From Flavobacteriaceae bacterium (GTDB lineage: Bacteria; Bacteroidota; Bacteroidia; Flavobacteriales; Flavobacteriaceae), in NCBI GenBank assembly GCA_024743095.1, contig JANSXF010000045.1:1-36290 (forward strand): a stretch of DNA of 36,290 nt, in the 5' to 3' direction. A model generated the notes under the pieces. It was given only the letters and a program-made list of their open reading frames with translations. It ran no database searches and had not been told where the DNA came from. Position 1 is the first letter of the stretch; each line of letters starts with the position of its first letter. Positions 25,854 through 34,880 of this stretch are shown here, piece by piece. A program made the position numbers and the translations under genes.

Positions 25854-26984
25854 TTAGTTTATCGTCACTTTATTGTTTTCAACTGTAAAATCAATGTCGT
25901 GGATATCCTTAAAATACCCTAAAACCTCTTCAATTTCCATTCTATCAAAGCGCGCATTGAATACCTCCTCCCCAAGTTCAACATTGTTGTTGACAATTTC
26001 TATATTATAGTGACGTTCAAGTTTTTTTAGAATTTTATTAAAGGCCAACTCCCTATACACAAGACTCCCCTGTCTCCATGAAGTATAGAGACTTGTGTCT
26101 ACTTCTTCAACCAACACATCTTTTGAGTTAGGGTCAAAAGACCCTTTTTGCCCAGGGACTAGTTCAACTAAATCCTGAGACTGATTTTTTCCTGCCATAT
26201 TTACGGCTCCTTCAACCAACACAACATCGATATTCTCATCCTCTTCATACGCCGAAATATTAAATTCCGTACCGAGCACTTTCACATCCAACTCATCAAC
26301 GTTGACCACGAATGGATTAGCGGTGTTTTTGGTAACATCGAAATAAGCATTCCCAGTAAGAAATACTTTCCTAGGCCCCTCTTCTAAAAAGTTTACTGGG
26401 TATTTTAAAGAACTTCCTGCATTTAATTGAACCCTAGTGCCATCGGATAATTCTACTTGAAAAGTTTTTCCATTGGGTACCAACAAGGTATTATATACTA
26501 AGACTTCGTTTTCAGTTACTTTGGAATATCGTATCAAACCTTGGTTTTGGACATAAACAACATTTCCTTCCCTATCCCGATATTCCTTATTTTCACTAAC
26601 ATCTATGGACTGAACGATTCCATTGTTCAACTCCAAAGTAATAGTATCTTCTTTTGGGACAAGTACATATTGTTCTTCCGTGGAGAAAAAGCCTTGTTGA
26701 TAAATCAATCCCAGTGCCATCAAAACGATAACAGCAGCAGCATACTTCATCCAATCTGGGAAAAGTCTCTTAATCGGTTTGGTCTTATCATCAATTCTAT
26801 TGTTTACCTTGCTATAGGCTTCATCAAGATTGTTCTTTAATGTGGCCAAATTCAAATCATGATAGTCTCGAACATAAGCTTCAAGAATTTTCTGATTGTT
26901 TGGATCCTCCAACCAATCTTGTAATTCCATGATCTCTTTTTCTGAAATCGTTCCAAGTAAAAGCTTTGTTATATTTTTTTTCAT
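25854..26984 (-). CDS. FecR-family anti-sigma factor
   Basis: A 376-residue membrane regulator: N-terminal sigma-binding part (MKKNITKLLLGTISEKE), one membrane helix (about 80-96), periplasmic FecR domain ('LLVPNGKTFQVELSDGTRVQ') and a C-terminal DUF4974/STN-like part ('SLVYRELAFNKILKKLERHY'). The ATG at 26984 was chosen; the open frame extends to a TTG at 27008. It is divergent from the ECF sigma gene at 27151, and susC/susD follow on the same strand. The shared 46-bp element lies 55 bp upstream of its start. Confidence 0.93.
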   Translation of the reverse strand: MKKNITKLLLGTISEKEIMELQDWLEDPNNQKILEAYVRDYHDLNLATLKNNLDEAYSKVNNRIDDKTKPIKRLFPDWMKYAAAVIVLMALGLIYQQGFFSTEEQYVLVPKEDTITLELNNGIVQSIDVSENKEYRDREGNVVYVQNQGLIRYSKVTENEVLVYNTLLVPNGKTFQVELSDGTRVQLNAGSSLKYPVNFLEEGPRKVFLTGNAYFDVTKNTANPFVVNVDELDVKVLGTEFNISAYEEDENIDVVLVEGAVNMAGKNQSQDLVELVPGQKGSFDPNSKDVLVEEVDTSLYTSWRQGSLVYRELAFNKILKKLERHYNIEIVNNNVELGEEVFNARFDRMEIEEVLGYFKDIHDIDFTVENNKVTIN

Positions 26985-27038
26985 TATACTAGATGAAGAT
27001 TCTTTCAAGTTCTTTTTAAGTTTTTAAATTGCATTCGA

Positions 27039-27084
27039 TTACGCAATACATAATTAATACTGCTAAAAAAAGTTAAACCCTTAA
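27039..27084. promoter_or_regulatory. Shared 46-bp element, copy 1 (upstream of anti-sigma gene)
   Basis: This 46-bp stretch aligns without gaps to 34764-34809 at 36 of 46 positions. It includes the common GCAATACATAATT and AAACCCTTAA (here) / AAACCCTTAA (there) blocks. The left end is a near-palindrome (TTACG, 5 bp, CATAA). It lies between the divergent anti-sigma and ECF sigma genes. Confidence 0.6.
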
Positions 27085-27150
27085 AAAAAAACAAATAAAT
27101 TTTTCAATTTCACACTGAACCTAGCTAACTAAACAAACTTAAAATCGAAA

Positions 27151-27708
27151 ATGACGGAAATTGAAGCGGTGGCTGCCATGAAAAGCGGCGACCAAATGGC
27201 TTTTAAGTATTTATTTAATTTGTTCTATGATCGTCTTGTTGCATATATTACAACATACACACATGACAAAATAGAATCTGAGGAAATTGTACAACAGGCA
27301 TTCATTAGTTTTTGGGAAAATAAATCAAAGTTAGACGAGACAAAATCCCCGAAATCATACCTCTATGCCATTGTCTACAATAAATTTATAAATTCCATTA
27401 AGAAAAGTAAAAAGCAAAATGAACTTTTAAATCAAATATGGGAACGTGCGCTTTCCGACAGAATCGAAGAGGATACAGATGCCTTGCAATTGCGTATTCA
27501 AAAAATGAAAAAGGTGATTGAAGAGTTACCTCCAAAGTGCAAGGAAATCATAATAATGAATAAAATACAAGGTATTAAGTACAAAGATATTGCAGACCAA
27601 CTAGGAATCTCTGTAAAAACAGTGGAGTCTCAAATGCGCATAGCTTTCAACAAAATACGGGAAGCGTTTAAGAAGAACGATCCGTTATTATTTTTACTTT
27701 TTAAATAA
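27151..27708 (+). CDS. ECF-type RNA polymerase sigma factor
   Basis: A 185-residue alternative sigma factor. Region 2 spans about 20-85 ('SEEIVQQAFISFWENKSKL') and region 4 about 125-175, with 'LPPKCKEIIIMNKIQGIKYK' and helix-turn-helix 'DIADQLGISVKTVESQMRI'. It is divergent from its FecR partner, as in the left locus, and probably controls the susC/susD and sugar-acid genes, perhaps through the shared element. The 246 bp after it contain no gene I can support; one short frame at 27724-27849 is unrecognised. Confidence 0.93.
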   Translation: MTEIEAVAAMKSGDQMAFKYLFNLFYDRLVAYITTYTHDKIESEEIVQQAFISFWENKSKLDETKSPKSYLYAIVYNKFINSIKKSKKQNELLNQIWERALSDRIEEDTDALQLRIQKMKKVIEELPPKCKEIIIMNKIQGIKYKDIADQLGISVKTVESQMRIAFNKIREAFKKNDPLLFLLFK

Positions 27709-27954
27709 CCATGACAAAGGCTTTATGCATTTCCATGATGTCAATATTGAGGACGATTTTATGACATTATCCCAATCACGCATATCTTGCTTGGAATCGA
27801 AAAATCCATATGAGCATAGTATAATCGTATTTTATGAAGTGATTTAAATGATCTAGGGTAATAAACCAATATCAACCCCAGATTTCCGGTTAATGATTTG
27901 CTCTATTAGTTCTAAAATCAGTTAGCCAAGGACAATTTTGAAGTTCCCATAAGT

Positions 27955-29121
27955 CTAGCGAATCATCACCTCCCAATATCGGGTGCGTTTGGAACTGCCA
28001 TCTGGGCCTTTCACCTCTAGGGTAATAACCGTGCGCATATTTTTGTCCTCAAACCTATAAATTGGGTCTTGTTCCGAGGAGCTATCCCCATTGCCAAAAT
28101 CCCATGTCCATTGGTCAATTTTTCCAACAGATTCATCTTTAAAGGCCACTATTCCCTTCTCCTCATCAATAACCTCGAACGTCCATGCGGCTTTGATTGG
28201 TTCCAGAAACTGGTCTTCCAATGGCATTAATTTAAAGGCGCATAAAAACGAGGCATTGCTCACCATCCTAACGGTATGGGCAAGATTCGCATGACCTTCC
28301 CTATCACCCCCATCAAAGTCCAATATGGACCATGAGAGCCCAATGACCTTATTCTCCCAAAGTTTTGACTTAACAGCTCTTTGAGGTCCGTTGTAGGGTG
28401 CATAATCATAAGGTGTGATCCAGCCCTCCAGCTGTAATGTTCCACTTTCGCCGTGTTCAAAATCGAAATCATAAGCGTAGTTGGCCCTAGGAAATTCGGA
28501 AATCCATGGTTGACTTCCCCACACCAATACCCATGCATTGTTTACTGGCGGGGTGTAGATATGGTAATTTTGAGCATGTACTCCGCTAAAATTTAAATGG
28601 TTTTCGGTATAGGCATCCGTTTGGGGATCCCACTTCAATTCGTCTTGGTCGTACATGGGGTTCTTAATAAAAGGACCACCTGAAAGATCTCCATCCACCA
28701 CAAGTTCAAATATATCGTTCAAATAACCCTTTGGGTTAAAACGCTCAAAGTCCCAAAAATCATCATAAGCTTCATATTTAAAATAAATACGGCTCATACC
28801 CTTTACCCATCCTATGGTAACCTTTACGTCAAGGTCCTCGGGCGGAATGTCAGCTCCCATTCCATCTTCTGTATCATTTAACAAATCGGTACCATAAACG
28901 TAATCTTCAGGAACTATTTCCCAATCGCTCATATCCCCATCAATTCTTGGCATTTGGTCTTTAGGGAATTGAAAAATCTGAAATATCCTCCCATCCCTTG
29001 AGGTTTTATAAGATGGTGTGGATTGACCCATTGATTCTGATATTGTTCCCAAGAAACAGCAAAAGAAAAATATCCATGGCTTGTGGAATATACTGTAATG
29101 TAAGTTCTTATGATTTTTCAT
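27955..29121 (-). CDS. Secreted protein with CBM9/DOMON-like region and C-terminal PKD domain
   Basis: A 388-residue exported protein (signal with 'IFFFCCFLGTISESMGQ'). Residues about 45-300 start 'MPRIDGDMSDWEIVPEDY', followed by 'RIYFKYEAYDDFWDFERFN' and 'LNDIFELVVDGDLSGGPF', the pattern of CBM9-like carbohydrate or heme-binding beta-sandwiches. Residues about 305-388 are a PKD domain ('IVAFKDESVGKIDQWTWDFG'). No catalytic domain is visible, so it may bind sugar or matrix at the cell surface. It lies 56 bp downstream of the SMP-30-like gene on the same strand. Confidence 0.7.
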   Translation of the reverse strand: MKNHKNLHYSIFHKPWIFFFCCFLGTISESMGQSTPSYKTSRDGRIFQIFQFPKDQMPRIDGDMSDWEIVPEDYVYGTDLLNDTEDGMGADIPPEDLDVKVTIGWVKGMSRIYFKYEAYDDFWDFERFNPKGYLNDIFELVVDGDLSGGPFIKNPMYDQDELKWDPQTDAYTENHLNFSGVHAQNYHIYTPPVNNAWVLVWGSQPWISEFPRANYAYDFDFEHGESGTLQLEGWITPYDYAPYNGPQRAVKSKLWENKVIGLSWSILDFDGGDREGHANLAHTVRMVSNASFLCAFKLMPLEDQFLEPIKAAWTFEVIDEEKGIVAFKDESVGKIDQWTWDFGNGDSSSEQDPIYRFEDKNMRTVITLEVKGPDGSSKRTRYWEVMIR

Positions 29122-29177
29122 AACCTTTATGTGCTATCTTCTATTTAAAAATTTGAAAAGAATTTCCATTACATCAT

Positions 29178-30113
29178 TTACTTGTTGATATCAACTTCGT
29201 AAACCTTGCCTGCCAACATATCAGGTAGGAGAAGCCGACCTTCGTCTTCCTCCAAATAAAAATCCGCGGCAGATTTAAGGCCATCAATCAATACGGTCGA
29301 TTCTTCAGTTTTTCCATCTATTTTCCAAACTGCACCCGCTGCCCAACTACTTACGTAATAATCGCCCTTACTATCTTGTTCCACCGCATCAGCACCTCTA
29401 AACAGACCTTTAATCGGTGTTAGTTCTCCATCCTTTTTTACTAAAAAATTACCCAGGAAAAATGCACCCACCATAATATCGCCATTGTTGTCAACCCCTA
29501 CACCATTCGGGTTCAACATTAGTGGCGAGGTGTTTTGTGCTATGGATACTTGACCATCTAGGACTACATGGTAAATACGTCCCAATTGTGGGACAAGTTT
29601 TGCTTTTTCACTGTCCAATGGCCACAGTTCGTTATTTTCATCACGCATATATTTGGTTGCTCCCATATCCGTAACATAAATACCATTGTTCTCAGCATCC
29701 ACTGCAACATCATTTAAATACAGAACTTCTTCGGGAAAATCTTCTTTATCAATAAAAATGGTCGCATTGCCATCTTTATCAACTTTCCAGATACGGGTTA
29801 AATCCGAAAAGTATAGGTGGTCTTTTAAATGAACAATACCTTTGGGCTCGTTAAAACCCTCAGCAAATACTTTTGTGCCATTGGTAGAAACTTCAACTAC
29901 TTCACCATCACCTTCTTCGCCTCCGTTCATTACAGTTACGTAGTAATTTCCATCAAACCCTTTTGTAATACTTTCTGGTTTTACCCCGACTTCTACTGGA
30001 AATTGAATGTCTGATTGTGAAGTACACCCCGATATCAATACCATCGTAATTGGCAGTATATAGCGAGTAACTTGGTTTAGGCCAAATCTGGTCAAGAATG
30101 ACATTTTTTTCAT
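29178..30113 (-). CDS. SMP-30/NHL-type beta-propeller lipoprotein
   Basis: A 311-residue lipoprotein (signal ending LISGC). Repeats such as 'ITKGFDGNYYVTVMNGGEEG', 'LNDVAVDAENNGIYVTDMG', 'LNPNGVGVDNNGDIMVGAFF' and 'EQDSKGDYYVSSWAAGAVWK' indicate a six-bladed SMP-30/gluconolactonase-like propeller. It could hydrolyse a sugar lactone in the periplasm or only bind a ligand. It lies between a cytosolic lactonase-type gene (33-bp gap) and the CBM9-like gene, which favours a lactone-related job. Confidence 0.7.
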   Translation of the reverse strand: MKKMSFLTRFGLNQVTRYILPITMVLISGCTSQSDIQFPVEVGVKPESITKGFDGNYYVTVMNGGEEGDGEVVEVSTNGTKVFAEGFNEPKGIVHLKDHLYFSDLTRIWKVDKDGNATIFIDKEDFPEEVLYLNDVAVDAENNGIYVTDMGATKYMRDENNELWPLDSEKAKLVPQLGRIYHVVLDGQVSIAQNTSPLMLNPNGVGVDNNGDIMVGAFFLGNFLVKKDGELTPIKGLFRGADAVEQDSKGDYYVSSWAAGAVWKIDGKTEESTVLIDGLKSAADFYLEEDEGRLLLPDMLAGKVYEVDINK

Positions 30114-30146
30114 TATTGATTGGTTTTTATGATTTAATTTTCATCT

Positions 30147-31289
30147 TCAAATCACTGCTACGTCGGCTGCGCAAGGAACGCTCTGAACATCAACAAGTTT
30201 AAGTGCACCGGAAGCGGGGTCAATTCGGAAACATTCGACCCGATTGGCATCTTGACTTGCTACCAACAAGAAATTACCGGTTGGATCTATGGTAAGGTTA
30301 CGGGCGTTCGAGTTATCCGCTAGTTGACATCGACCCGAAAAGGTTAATTTGCCATTTTCTTTACCTACGTCAAAAATGGCGATACTTTGATGTACCCTGC
30401 ATATATAATAGTAATATGATCCGTCTGCTGAAAAGCATCCCTCAGCTCCCCAATATTCAGATCTGCCTAGATTTTCCGGGTGGTCGCGCGCCACAAAATC
30501 TTCTGGATAACAGGACACAGTCTGCACTGGCACGAGTCCTTTGGTATCATCAACAGAACATACTTCTACAGTTCCATTAAGTTCGCAATTAACATATGCC
30601 ATTCGCAACGAAGGGTGAAGTTTGATTCCTCGTGGCCCTGAGCCAGATGCTAGTTTTACATTATCCTTTGGTTCCAACATTCCTGTTTTTGTGTCGAGAA
30701 TGTACTGATGAACCTGATCCGTACCCAAATCAGTAGCATAGACAATATTTGTTTTGGGGTCGCCAAGAATGCCATGTGGGTGGGGCATTGATTGACGAAC
30801 TGGGTCCGGACCCGAACCAGAATGGTCCGGTTTTGATGTGACTTCACTTATCATACCTGTATCTGGGTCGAATGGCAGTACAGAGATACCACCCTCCCAA
30901 TATCTTGTTACTAACAAAAAACGTCCCGTACGATCAAAGGCAGCACATGTATTGCCCCTACCACCAGTGGACTGCGTAGACACCTTCTCAAGTTCACCAT
31001 TGGGCTGAATTTTGTATGCTGTTACGAAACCAACGCCTTCACCTACCCCTGTATGATGGGAAAGCTCGTGTGTGGCTATTAGAAATTGTCCGTTCGGGTG
31101 AATCTCTAACCACGTGGGCGAATCTTGCTTTGTAGTATTGCCCGCTTTAATAAAAGTACCCTCTGAACTGTTAAAGGAGAATGATGAAATTCCTTCTCCA
31201 GGTTTCTTTGACCCCACCCAGGGTAGCTGTCCTGGCTCATATCCCGTATAACTCCCAACGAAAAGATAGGTTTCTTTGGTTTCCCTCAT
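30147..31289 (-). CDS. Lactonase-family seven-bladed beta-propeller (6-phosphogluconolactonase-like)
   Basis: A 380-residue protein with no signal peptide, so probably cytosolic. Signs of the PF10282 lactonase family: start 'YLFVGSYTGYEPGQLPWVG', 'GNTCAAFDRTGRFLLVTRYW', 'SMPHPHGILGDPKTNIVYAT', 'GSGPRGIKLHPSLRMAYVNC' and 'NARNLTIDPTGNFLLVASQD'. Members hydrolyse 6-phosphogluconolactone or related lactones. In this locus it may open an aldonolactone made by the sugar dehydrogenase. It is part of the minus-strand run with the SMP-30-like gene. The 256-bp gap to the next gene upstream holds only a short GTAAC/GTTAC hairpin. Confidence 0.8.
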   Translation of the reverse strand: MRETKETYLFVGSYTGYEPGQLPWVGSKKPGEGISSFSFNSSEGTFIKAGNTTKQDSPTWLEIHPNGQFLIATHELSHHTGVGEGVGFVTAYKIQPNGELEKVSTQSTGGRGNTCAAFDRTGRFLLVTRYWEGGISVLPFDPDTGMISEVTSKPDHSGSGPDPVRQSMPHPHGILGDPKTNIVYATDLGTDQVHQYILDTKTGMLEPKDNVKLASGSGPRGIKLHPSLRMAYVNCELNGTVEVCSVDDTKGLVPVQTVSCYPEDFVARDHPENLGRSEYWGAEGCFSADGSYYYYICRVHQSIAIFDVGKENGKLTFSGRCQLADNSNARNLTIDPTGNFLLVASQDANRVECFRIDPASGALKLVDVQSVPCAADVAVI

Positions 31290-31545
31290 TTTCTTATATA
31301 TAGGTTTAGTGTTACTAAAAATAAATTATCTTCCGATTGCTACATCTTCTCCATTCCAAATTATAAATCATTGTTACTACATAAGTTTTCATCAAATAGC
31401 AGTTATACCAATTCTTGGTTATCCTATTATTCACGTAGGAGACCATTGAAAAAATATTTGTGAAAAATATGTGGCCGATCGAACACGGATAAATACCCAA
31501 AGTGAATTTCATCCACTTTACTCTCGGTAACTTATTGTTACAATA

Positions 31546-32493
31546 TCAGCTCTGTCTCAACAACCAGCGAACAGCATTTTGCTTCAACTTACGGTACATG
31601 GGGTTCCAATGTGCAGTAAGAAGGTGACCTGGTGCCAAGTAACAAACCCGTCCTTTCCCATATTCATATGCCCAAGCTGCAGGAACAGTAGTACCCTGAT
31701 CTTTACCCTTGTAAGAATAACGAAGACCATCTTCATTCACGGATTCCATAAGGATGTGTTCTGGATTTTTGTCGTACTCCATATAATGCTGCTCATCGGT
31801 AACCACAAAATCGGTAATCCCCTCCATGATCGGATGGTCTGATCTTTTCACCTTAACCTTAAAGGTTCGAATGGGCGGATGGCCCGCATAAGCAGCTCCA
31901 AGAACGTCACGAATGTCGGTATTGGTGCTCGCCAGATCCGTAACATTGTGGAAAAACAGGACCGAACCACCGTTTTCGACGAAATCACGGACGGCCTTGC
32001 CTTGGCTGGGTTGTATCCAGGCCTTCATTTCGCCCGATGTAGGCTCCAGGGGCGGGTCGCTGACAACAGCGACCTCGTCAATGCCCTTGCCAAAATTATT
32101 GTTGAAGGTTGACGGAACCTTTTTGTCGCCTCCGCCAATGGGTCCATTACCTTCGGGAAAAATGCGGCCGTCGCGATGAATAATAAGCATCTGGTAACCT
32201 TGCAGTGTCTCAGCGTTGAGAGATGTGTAGTCGTCAGTCATCTTAACTGATATACCCATATCCTTAACAATGTCGCGAGTCAGTGCCGTACGTACTATAT
32301 CAGCGTTGTGATAGTGATCGCCCATCAGAGCAAATATTGTGGCTTTCTCCAGTGTTTTCTCCGGAGCTTTCTCCGGTGCCTGGGCACAAGCTATAGGAGA
32401 GGCTAATACTACTCCAGCTGTCAATCCTGCCATCGACGAGATGGCTGAGCGTCTCGTGACATTTTTTTTGGGTAAAGATGATTTTGGTTTCAT
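31546..32493 (-). CDS. ThuA-like domain protein with Tat-type signal
   Basis: A 315-residue exported protein. The N-terminus has twin arginines (Arg14-Arg15, NVTRRSAISS) and a hydrophobic stretch ending 'LASPIACAQ', a Tat signal, possibly with lipidation at Cys36. The rest is a ThuA-like (trehalose utilisation, class I glutamine amidotransferase-like) fold, with 'IFALMGDHYHNADIVRTAL', 'GGSVLFFHNVTDL', 'AYAGHPPIR', 'DEQHYMEYD' and 'EYGKGRVCYLAPGH'. The biochemical role of this family is poorly known. It is a paralogue of the protein at 33884-34690. Confidence 0.8.
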   Translation of the reverse strand: MKPKSSLPKKNVTRRSAISSMAGLTAGVVLASPIACAQAPEKAPEKTLEKATIFALMGDHYHNADIVRTALTRDIVKDMGISVKMTDDYTSLNAETLQGYQMLIIHRDGRIFPEGNGPIGGGDKKVPSTFNNNFGKGIDEVAVVSDPPLEPTSGEMKAWIQPSQGKAVRDFVENGGSVLFFHNVTDLASTNTDIRDVLGAAYAGHPPIRTFKVKVKRSDHPIMEGITDFVVTDEQHYMEYDKNPEHILMESVNEDGLRYSYKGKDQGTTVPAAWAYEYGKGRVCYLAPGHLLTAHWNPMYRKLKQNAVRWLLRQS

Positions 32494-32634
32494 ACCAGAT
32501 ATTGTTTTAAGTTATCTAATTTGTTTATGTATTTCCCAGTTTTTGGGCAACTTGCGTTATTTTAAATATAGAATTACTTTGTTTTTATATATTAATCGGT
32601 ATTGCGCTGCAATATCCTACAGGGAAAAACGTCT

Positions 32635-33864
32635 TTATTCCTCTCCTATGGAACCGTGTGTTTGAATTGCTGAAAAAATAAATCTGCGCACAAAATCATG
32701 CAGCAAATCGGGTACGAAAAATGTATCCCTCGTAGCATCGGTTGCATCGGCTGTTGTCACCACTAAAAGATCCAATTCCGGATATACACCAATATATTGT
32801 CCACGGTGCCCATAGGCGAAGTACCCGTGTACTTCTTGTTCCCCTCGGGCTGTATTCACTTTATCTGGACGTCTACGGACCCAGTTCAGGTATCCGTAAC
32901 CTTTCTGCCTATCAAATTCTACATGGTATTTCGACGCCTCTTTAACCCAGTCTTCAGGCATCAATTGTTTATCTTCCCAACGTCCATCACGGAGCAATAG
33001 GTAACCGAGGCGTGCCATATCCCTAGCAGTCATGTGGAGGCCGTTTCCTCCTTCTGGAATACCATCAGGCCCCTTTCTCCATTCACTAATATCAATGCCC
33101 AACTGTTCAAAGAGATACTTTTCCGCCATAGTGGAAACATCCGAAACATTCCCATCAACACCCTGTTTCGCTTTCCTGTCCAAAATTGCTGTTAGTAAGC
33201 TTGGTGCGTAGTTACTGTACTCAAAGGTGGTTCCTGGAGTCAATTTGGGCTCTGCTTTAAGAAGTAGACCAATATTCATGAATTCCTTTCTGCTTTCCAC
33301 ACCCGAACGGTGCGTCAGCACATTTTTTAGGGTTAAATCCGCCAACTTTGGGTGAATCTGATATTCAGGCAGTAAGTCGGCTACACGTTCATCAACACTC
33401 TTAATCCATTCTTGTTTTATCGCAACGCCCAATAATGTGGCCACAAATGTTTTGGTAACCGAAAATATATGATTGTTAGTATCCACAGTTTGCCCGTTGA
33501 AGTACGACTCTAACACCAATTGTCCGTTCCTAATTACCAGCAAGCTGTAACCGCTAGGAAAAAGATGTGGATAGACCTTTTCCGCTATTTTCAATGCTGT
33601 GCTGTCCATTTCTACTGCTTCTGGGCTAGCTTCCGACCAAGCGACCGTTGGCCATGGCCCCAAAGCTTCTTGCTTTTGTTCCTGAGCAACACCTTTATCA
33701 AAACAAATCAAGATTAAAAGGAAACATAGCCCTATATACAATCCCGAACTTCTTGCGTGATCGGAAGCACCCAAAGGACGATTCTGACAACCATTACGTT
33801 TCTTCAGTATTTTCCCAGTTCTATTTTCCTGTATCATCCTTATCCCTTTTTCTTTTATGGACAT
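32635..33864 (-). CDS. Exported serine hydrolase of the class C beta-lactamase fold
   Basis: A 409-residue protein with a long basic N-terminus and a membrane/signal helix at about 41-60 (LYIGLCFLLILICF). Catalytic motifs: Ser135-x-x-Lys138 (SVTK) and Tyr216-Ser-Asn218 (YSNY); a late 'YGHRGQYI' occupies the place of the third motif. Such proteins act as esterases, peptidases or beta-lactamases. In a sugar locus, removal of an ester group (for example acetyl) from the substrate is plausible but unproven. It lies between the two ThuA-like genes, 19 bp after the upstream one. Confidence 0.85.
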   Translation of the reverse strand: MSIKEKGIRMIQENRTGKILKKRNGCQNRPLGASDHARSSGLYIGLCFLLILICFDKGVAQEQKQEALGPWPTVAWSEASPEAVEMDSTALKIAEKVYPHLFPSGYSLLVIRNGQLVLESYFNGQTVDTNNHIFSVTKTFVATLLGVAIKQEWIKSVDERVADLLPEYQIHPKLADLTLKNVLTHRSGVESRKEFMNIGLLLKAEPKLTPGTTFEYSNYAPSLLTAILDRKAKQGVDGNVSDVSTMAEKYLFEQLGIDISEWRKGPDGIPEGGNGLHMTARDMARLGYLLLRDGRWEDKQLMPEDWVKEASKYHVEFDRQKGYGYLNWVRRRPDKVNTARGEQEVHGYFAYGHRGQYIGVYPELDLLVVTTADATDATRDTFFVPDLLHDFVRRFIFSAIQTHGSIGEE

Positions 33865-33883
33865 GATCTGCCATACTTCTATT

Positions 33884-34690
33884 TTACTTGTCGTCCGATT
33901 GCTTCGTTAGCCACCTTAAGGAATTACGAATCAATCTCACCATCATTGGGTGTCCCAATGCCTCTGGCGTATGTCCTGGAGCCAGATAAACAAACCTGCC
34001 CTTTCCTATTTCACGCCACCAACCGGCCGGAGCAGATTTGTTGGCGTCCGAGATATTTCTCAATAACAACTGATTTGGTTCTCCGTAGTATTTGCTCATG
34101 TGCTGTTCGTCGTAGGTTCTAAAGTCTTCAACGCCAGCTGTAATTGGATGGTTCTTATCCTCGACTCGAATCATAAACTCCTCGGGCGCCGGATGACCGC
34201 CATAGTTTCCTCCAAAAACCTCGTAGTAAAGCCCATCTGGTGGGTAAATACCATGCGAATTATGCAACGCCAGAAATCCACCTCCGTTATTTACAAAATC
34301 GTAGATAGCTTGTTGCTGCTCATCGGTCATCCACATTACCTGCGAGCCACGTTCATAACCGTTAGGCCAAATTTGGCCATCCTTTAAGAAAATCAGAAGG
34401 TCTACATTCTTTAGGGCTTCTGTTGTAAGTGCCTCGTGATTTTCTATGTAAATTACAGGTATGTTCTCAAGCGCCAATGGACCCATCAGACCATTGCGAA
34501 CATGTACGGGAGAGTGATATCGGTCTCCAATCACCGCTAGAGCATAGGGCCTATCGGCCGACGAATAAACATCTGAGGTGTTCTGAATCTGAGCGGAGAG
34601 CACGGTTGATAGGCTAAACGCCATAGCAAAAAGAATAAGAAATCGAGTGGCTCCCTTACTTCGTTTTAAAGAAGGTGGTATTGGTTTCAT
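33884..34690 (-). CDS. ThuA-like domain protein with Sec-type signal
   Basis: A 268-residue exported protein with signal 'FLILFAMAFSLSTVLSAQ'. The ThuA-like fold shows 'PYALAVIGDRYHSPVHVRNG', 'NNGGGFLALHNSHGIYPPDG', 'VFGGNYGGHPAPEEFMI', 'YDEQHMSKYYGE' and 'IGKGRFVYLAPGHTPEALGH'. It shares the GHP, DEQH and GKGR-x-x-YLAPGH blocks with the protein at 31546-32493. It is the first gene of the right-hand minus-strand run; the 190-bp upstream gap carries the shared 46-bp element. Enzymatic role unknown. Confidence 0.82.
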   Translation of the reverse strand: MKPIPPSLKRSKGATRFLILFAMAFSLSTVLSAQIQNTSDVYSSADRPYALAVIGDRYHSPVHVRNGLMGPLALENIPVIYIENHEALTTEALKNVDLLIFLKDGQIWPNGYERGSQVMWMTDEQQQAIYDFVNNGGGFLALHNSHGIYPPDGLYYEVFGGNYGGHPAPEEFMIRVEDKNHPITAGVEDFRTYDEQHMSKYYGEPNQLLLRNISDANKSAPAGWWREIGKGRFVYLAPGHTPEALGHPMMVRLIRNSLRWLTKQSDDK

Positions 34691-34763
34691 ACGTTGATAG
34701 GTTTTATCATTGGTTATTGGTTAATTTATTATTGTTTATGTGCACTTTTGAAGTTGATTTTAG

Positions 34764-34809
34764 TTATGCAATACATAATTTATACTGTATTAAATTGCAA
34801 AACCCTTAA
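34764..34809. promoter_or_regulatory. Shared 46-bp element, copy 2 (upstream of ThuA-like gene)
   Basis: Ungapped partner of 27039-27084 (36 of 46 positions equal). Its left end is a perfect inverted repeat TTATG-5 bp-CATAA (34764-34778). It lies 74 bp upstream of the ThuA-like start and has the same orientation relative to the downstream minus-strand gene as copy 1. It probably holds a promoter and/or activator site. Confidence 0.6.
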
Positions 34810-34880
34810 GGAATGCTTTAAAAAAAGGCGAAATCTGCACCCATGTGTTTAGAAACGATTCAACTAATTCGACATCGAAT

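Noticed and set aside
27724..27849. Short plus-strand frame after the second sigma gene
   Set aside because: About 41 codons with no recognisable motif; could be a gene tail but support is too weak.
31315..31512. 65-codon minus-strand frame before the lactonase gene
   Set aside because: AT-rich, with composition typical of chance frames and no motif.
32600..32614. TATTGC-n3-GCAATA inverted repeat upstream of the first ThuA-like gene
   Set aside because: Only 6-bp arms in AT-rich DNA. It partly recalls the shared element, but the match is too short to claim a third copy.
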